A DNA stretch of 64,000 bases, taken from contig JANYHM010000098.1 in the NCBI GenBank assembly GCA_025359065.1, positions 21,421 through 85,420 of the forward strand, given 5' to 3'. Under the pieces are notes generated by a model that was given only the letters and a program-made list of their open reading frames with translations, ran no database searches and was not told where the DNA came from. Positions 63,858 through 64,000 of this stretch are shown here, in pieces. How positions within the stretch are numbered: the first letter of the stretch is position 1; every line of letters starts with the position of its first letter. The DNA is from Synechococcales cyanobacterium GL140_1_metabinner_5_sub. Lineage in GTDB: Bacteria > Cyanobacteriota > Cyanobacteriia > Cyanobacteriales > Chamaesiphonaceae. The translations under genes and the position numbers were made by a program.

Positions 63858-64000
63858 ATGTTTGGAAGACTTGCTGAACAGCATCGCGCACTAGTAAAAG
63901 ATCTAATTGTAGATTTACAGGCTTTATCGATCGCTCTCGAAAATAAGGGCTATATGACTTCTTGGTACACCTGTGGAGATGTTCTAGAAAGCGCCTCATT
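63858..64000 (+). CDS. Start of an unidentified gene (3' truncated by window edge)
   Basis: ATG 63858 is preceded by AGAGGAAA (63843-63850), a good ribosome-binding site, and by a TATAAT -10. The 47 visible codons stay open to the window end and begin MFGRLAEQHRALVKDLIVDL, with GYMTSWYTCGDVLESAS further on. The N-terminus is an amphipathic helix. I do not recognise the family. Confidence 0.6.
   Translation, partial: MFGRLAEQHRALVKDLIVDLQALSIALENKGYMTSWYTCGDVLESAS

Overview
This is a chromosomal window from a cyanobacterium. It encodes photosystem II proteins (psbB/CP47, psbT, Psb27), the cyanobacterial tal-zwf-opcA operon, the NtcA co-activator PipX, a CpcF-type bilin lyase subunit and several cyanobacteria-only small proteins such as the DUF2839 protein. 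The CGATCG core of the cyanobacterial HIP1 repeat is scattered through genes and spacers. I cannot name the genus from sequence alone. There is no rRNA operon, CRISPR array, prophage or intact transposase, and the only RNA gene I can support is tRNA-Gln(UUG).

Layout. 1-5.2 kb: the 3' end of a Pls/PosA-type NRPS, recD2, and a class II (B12) ribonucleotide reductase. 5.2-9.1 kb: a secreted S9 peptidase and an outer-membrane porin. 9.2-25.7 kb is the most distinctive part, a phosphate-acquisition island. It holds a Crp/Fnr regulator, pstS, a lipoprotein, an unknown membrane protein on the other strand, and three large RTX-type proteins. These are a phosphodiesterase + PhoD double phosphatase, a protein with two glycerophosphodiesterase domains nested in a phytase-like domain, and an RTX/DUF4114 protein. 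25.7-46 kb is mostly housekeeping: methyltransferase, purL, ABC exporter, GH25, rfbD, psb27, a GHL10 hydrolase, a dicarboxylate symporter, HNH, a UbiH-like hydroxylase, a peptide-binding lipoprotein, ispF, phoU, PBP2, argJ. 46.6-52.8 kb: tRNA-Gln, HAD hydrolase, DUF1537 kinase, gamma-carbonic-anhydrase-like protein, mgtE, pipX with a folate cyclo-ligase, and a sugar transferase. 53-64 kb: tal-zwf-opcA, cpcF-like, GT2-GtrA, nadD-nrtR, a coiled-coil repeat protein, psbB-psbT, a DUF2839 protein, and the start of one more gene.

How it fits together. Tandem 11-nt repeats matching the cyanobacterial Pho box (pyrimidine-TTAA-pyrimidine-pyrimidine-A/T plus a 3-nt spacer) lie upstream of pstS (9877-9920, very clear), of the double phosphatase (14300-14340), of the RTX/DUF4114 gene (23827-23867) and perhaps of the Crp-like gene (9154-9183). 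I therefore read the island as a phosphate-starvation regulon. Exported multi-domain phosphatases and phosphodiesterases would release phosphate from organic esters and diesters, and PstS would capture it. The two enzymes share a nearly identical C-terminal Ca-binding module of about 200 residues and lack N-terminal signal peptides, which points to type I secretion.

Smaller signals: a decayed 2OG-Fe(II) oxygenase pseudogene at 23622-23834, a 385-bp segment bounded by 15-bp perfect inverted repeats at 13775-14159, a hairpin element repeated after nrdJ and purL, four 14-bp tandem repeats upstream of psbB, a heptad-encoding 21-bp repeat gene, and pipX coupled to a folate gene instead of its usual partner pipY.
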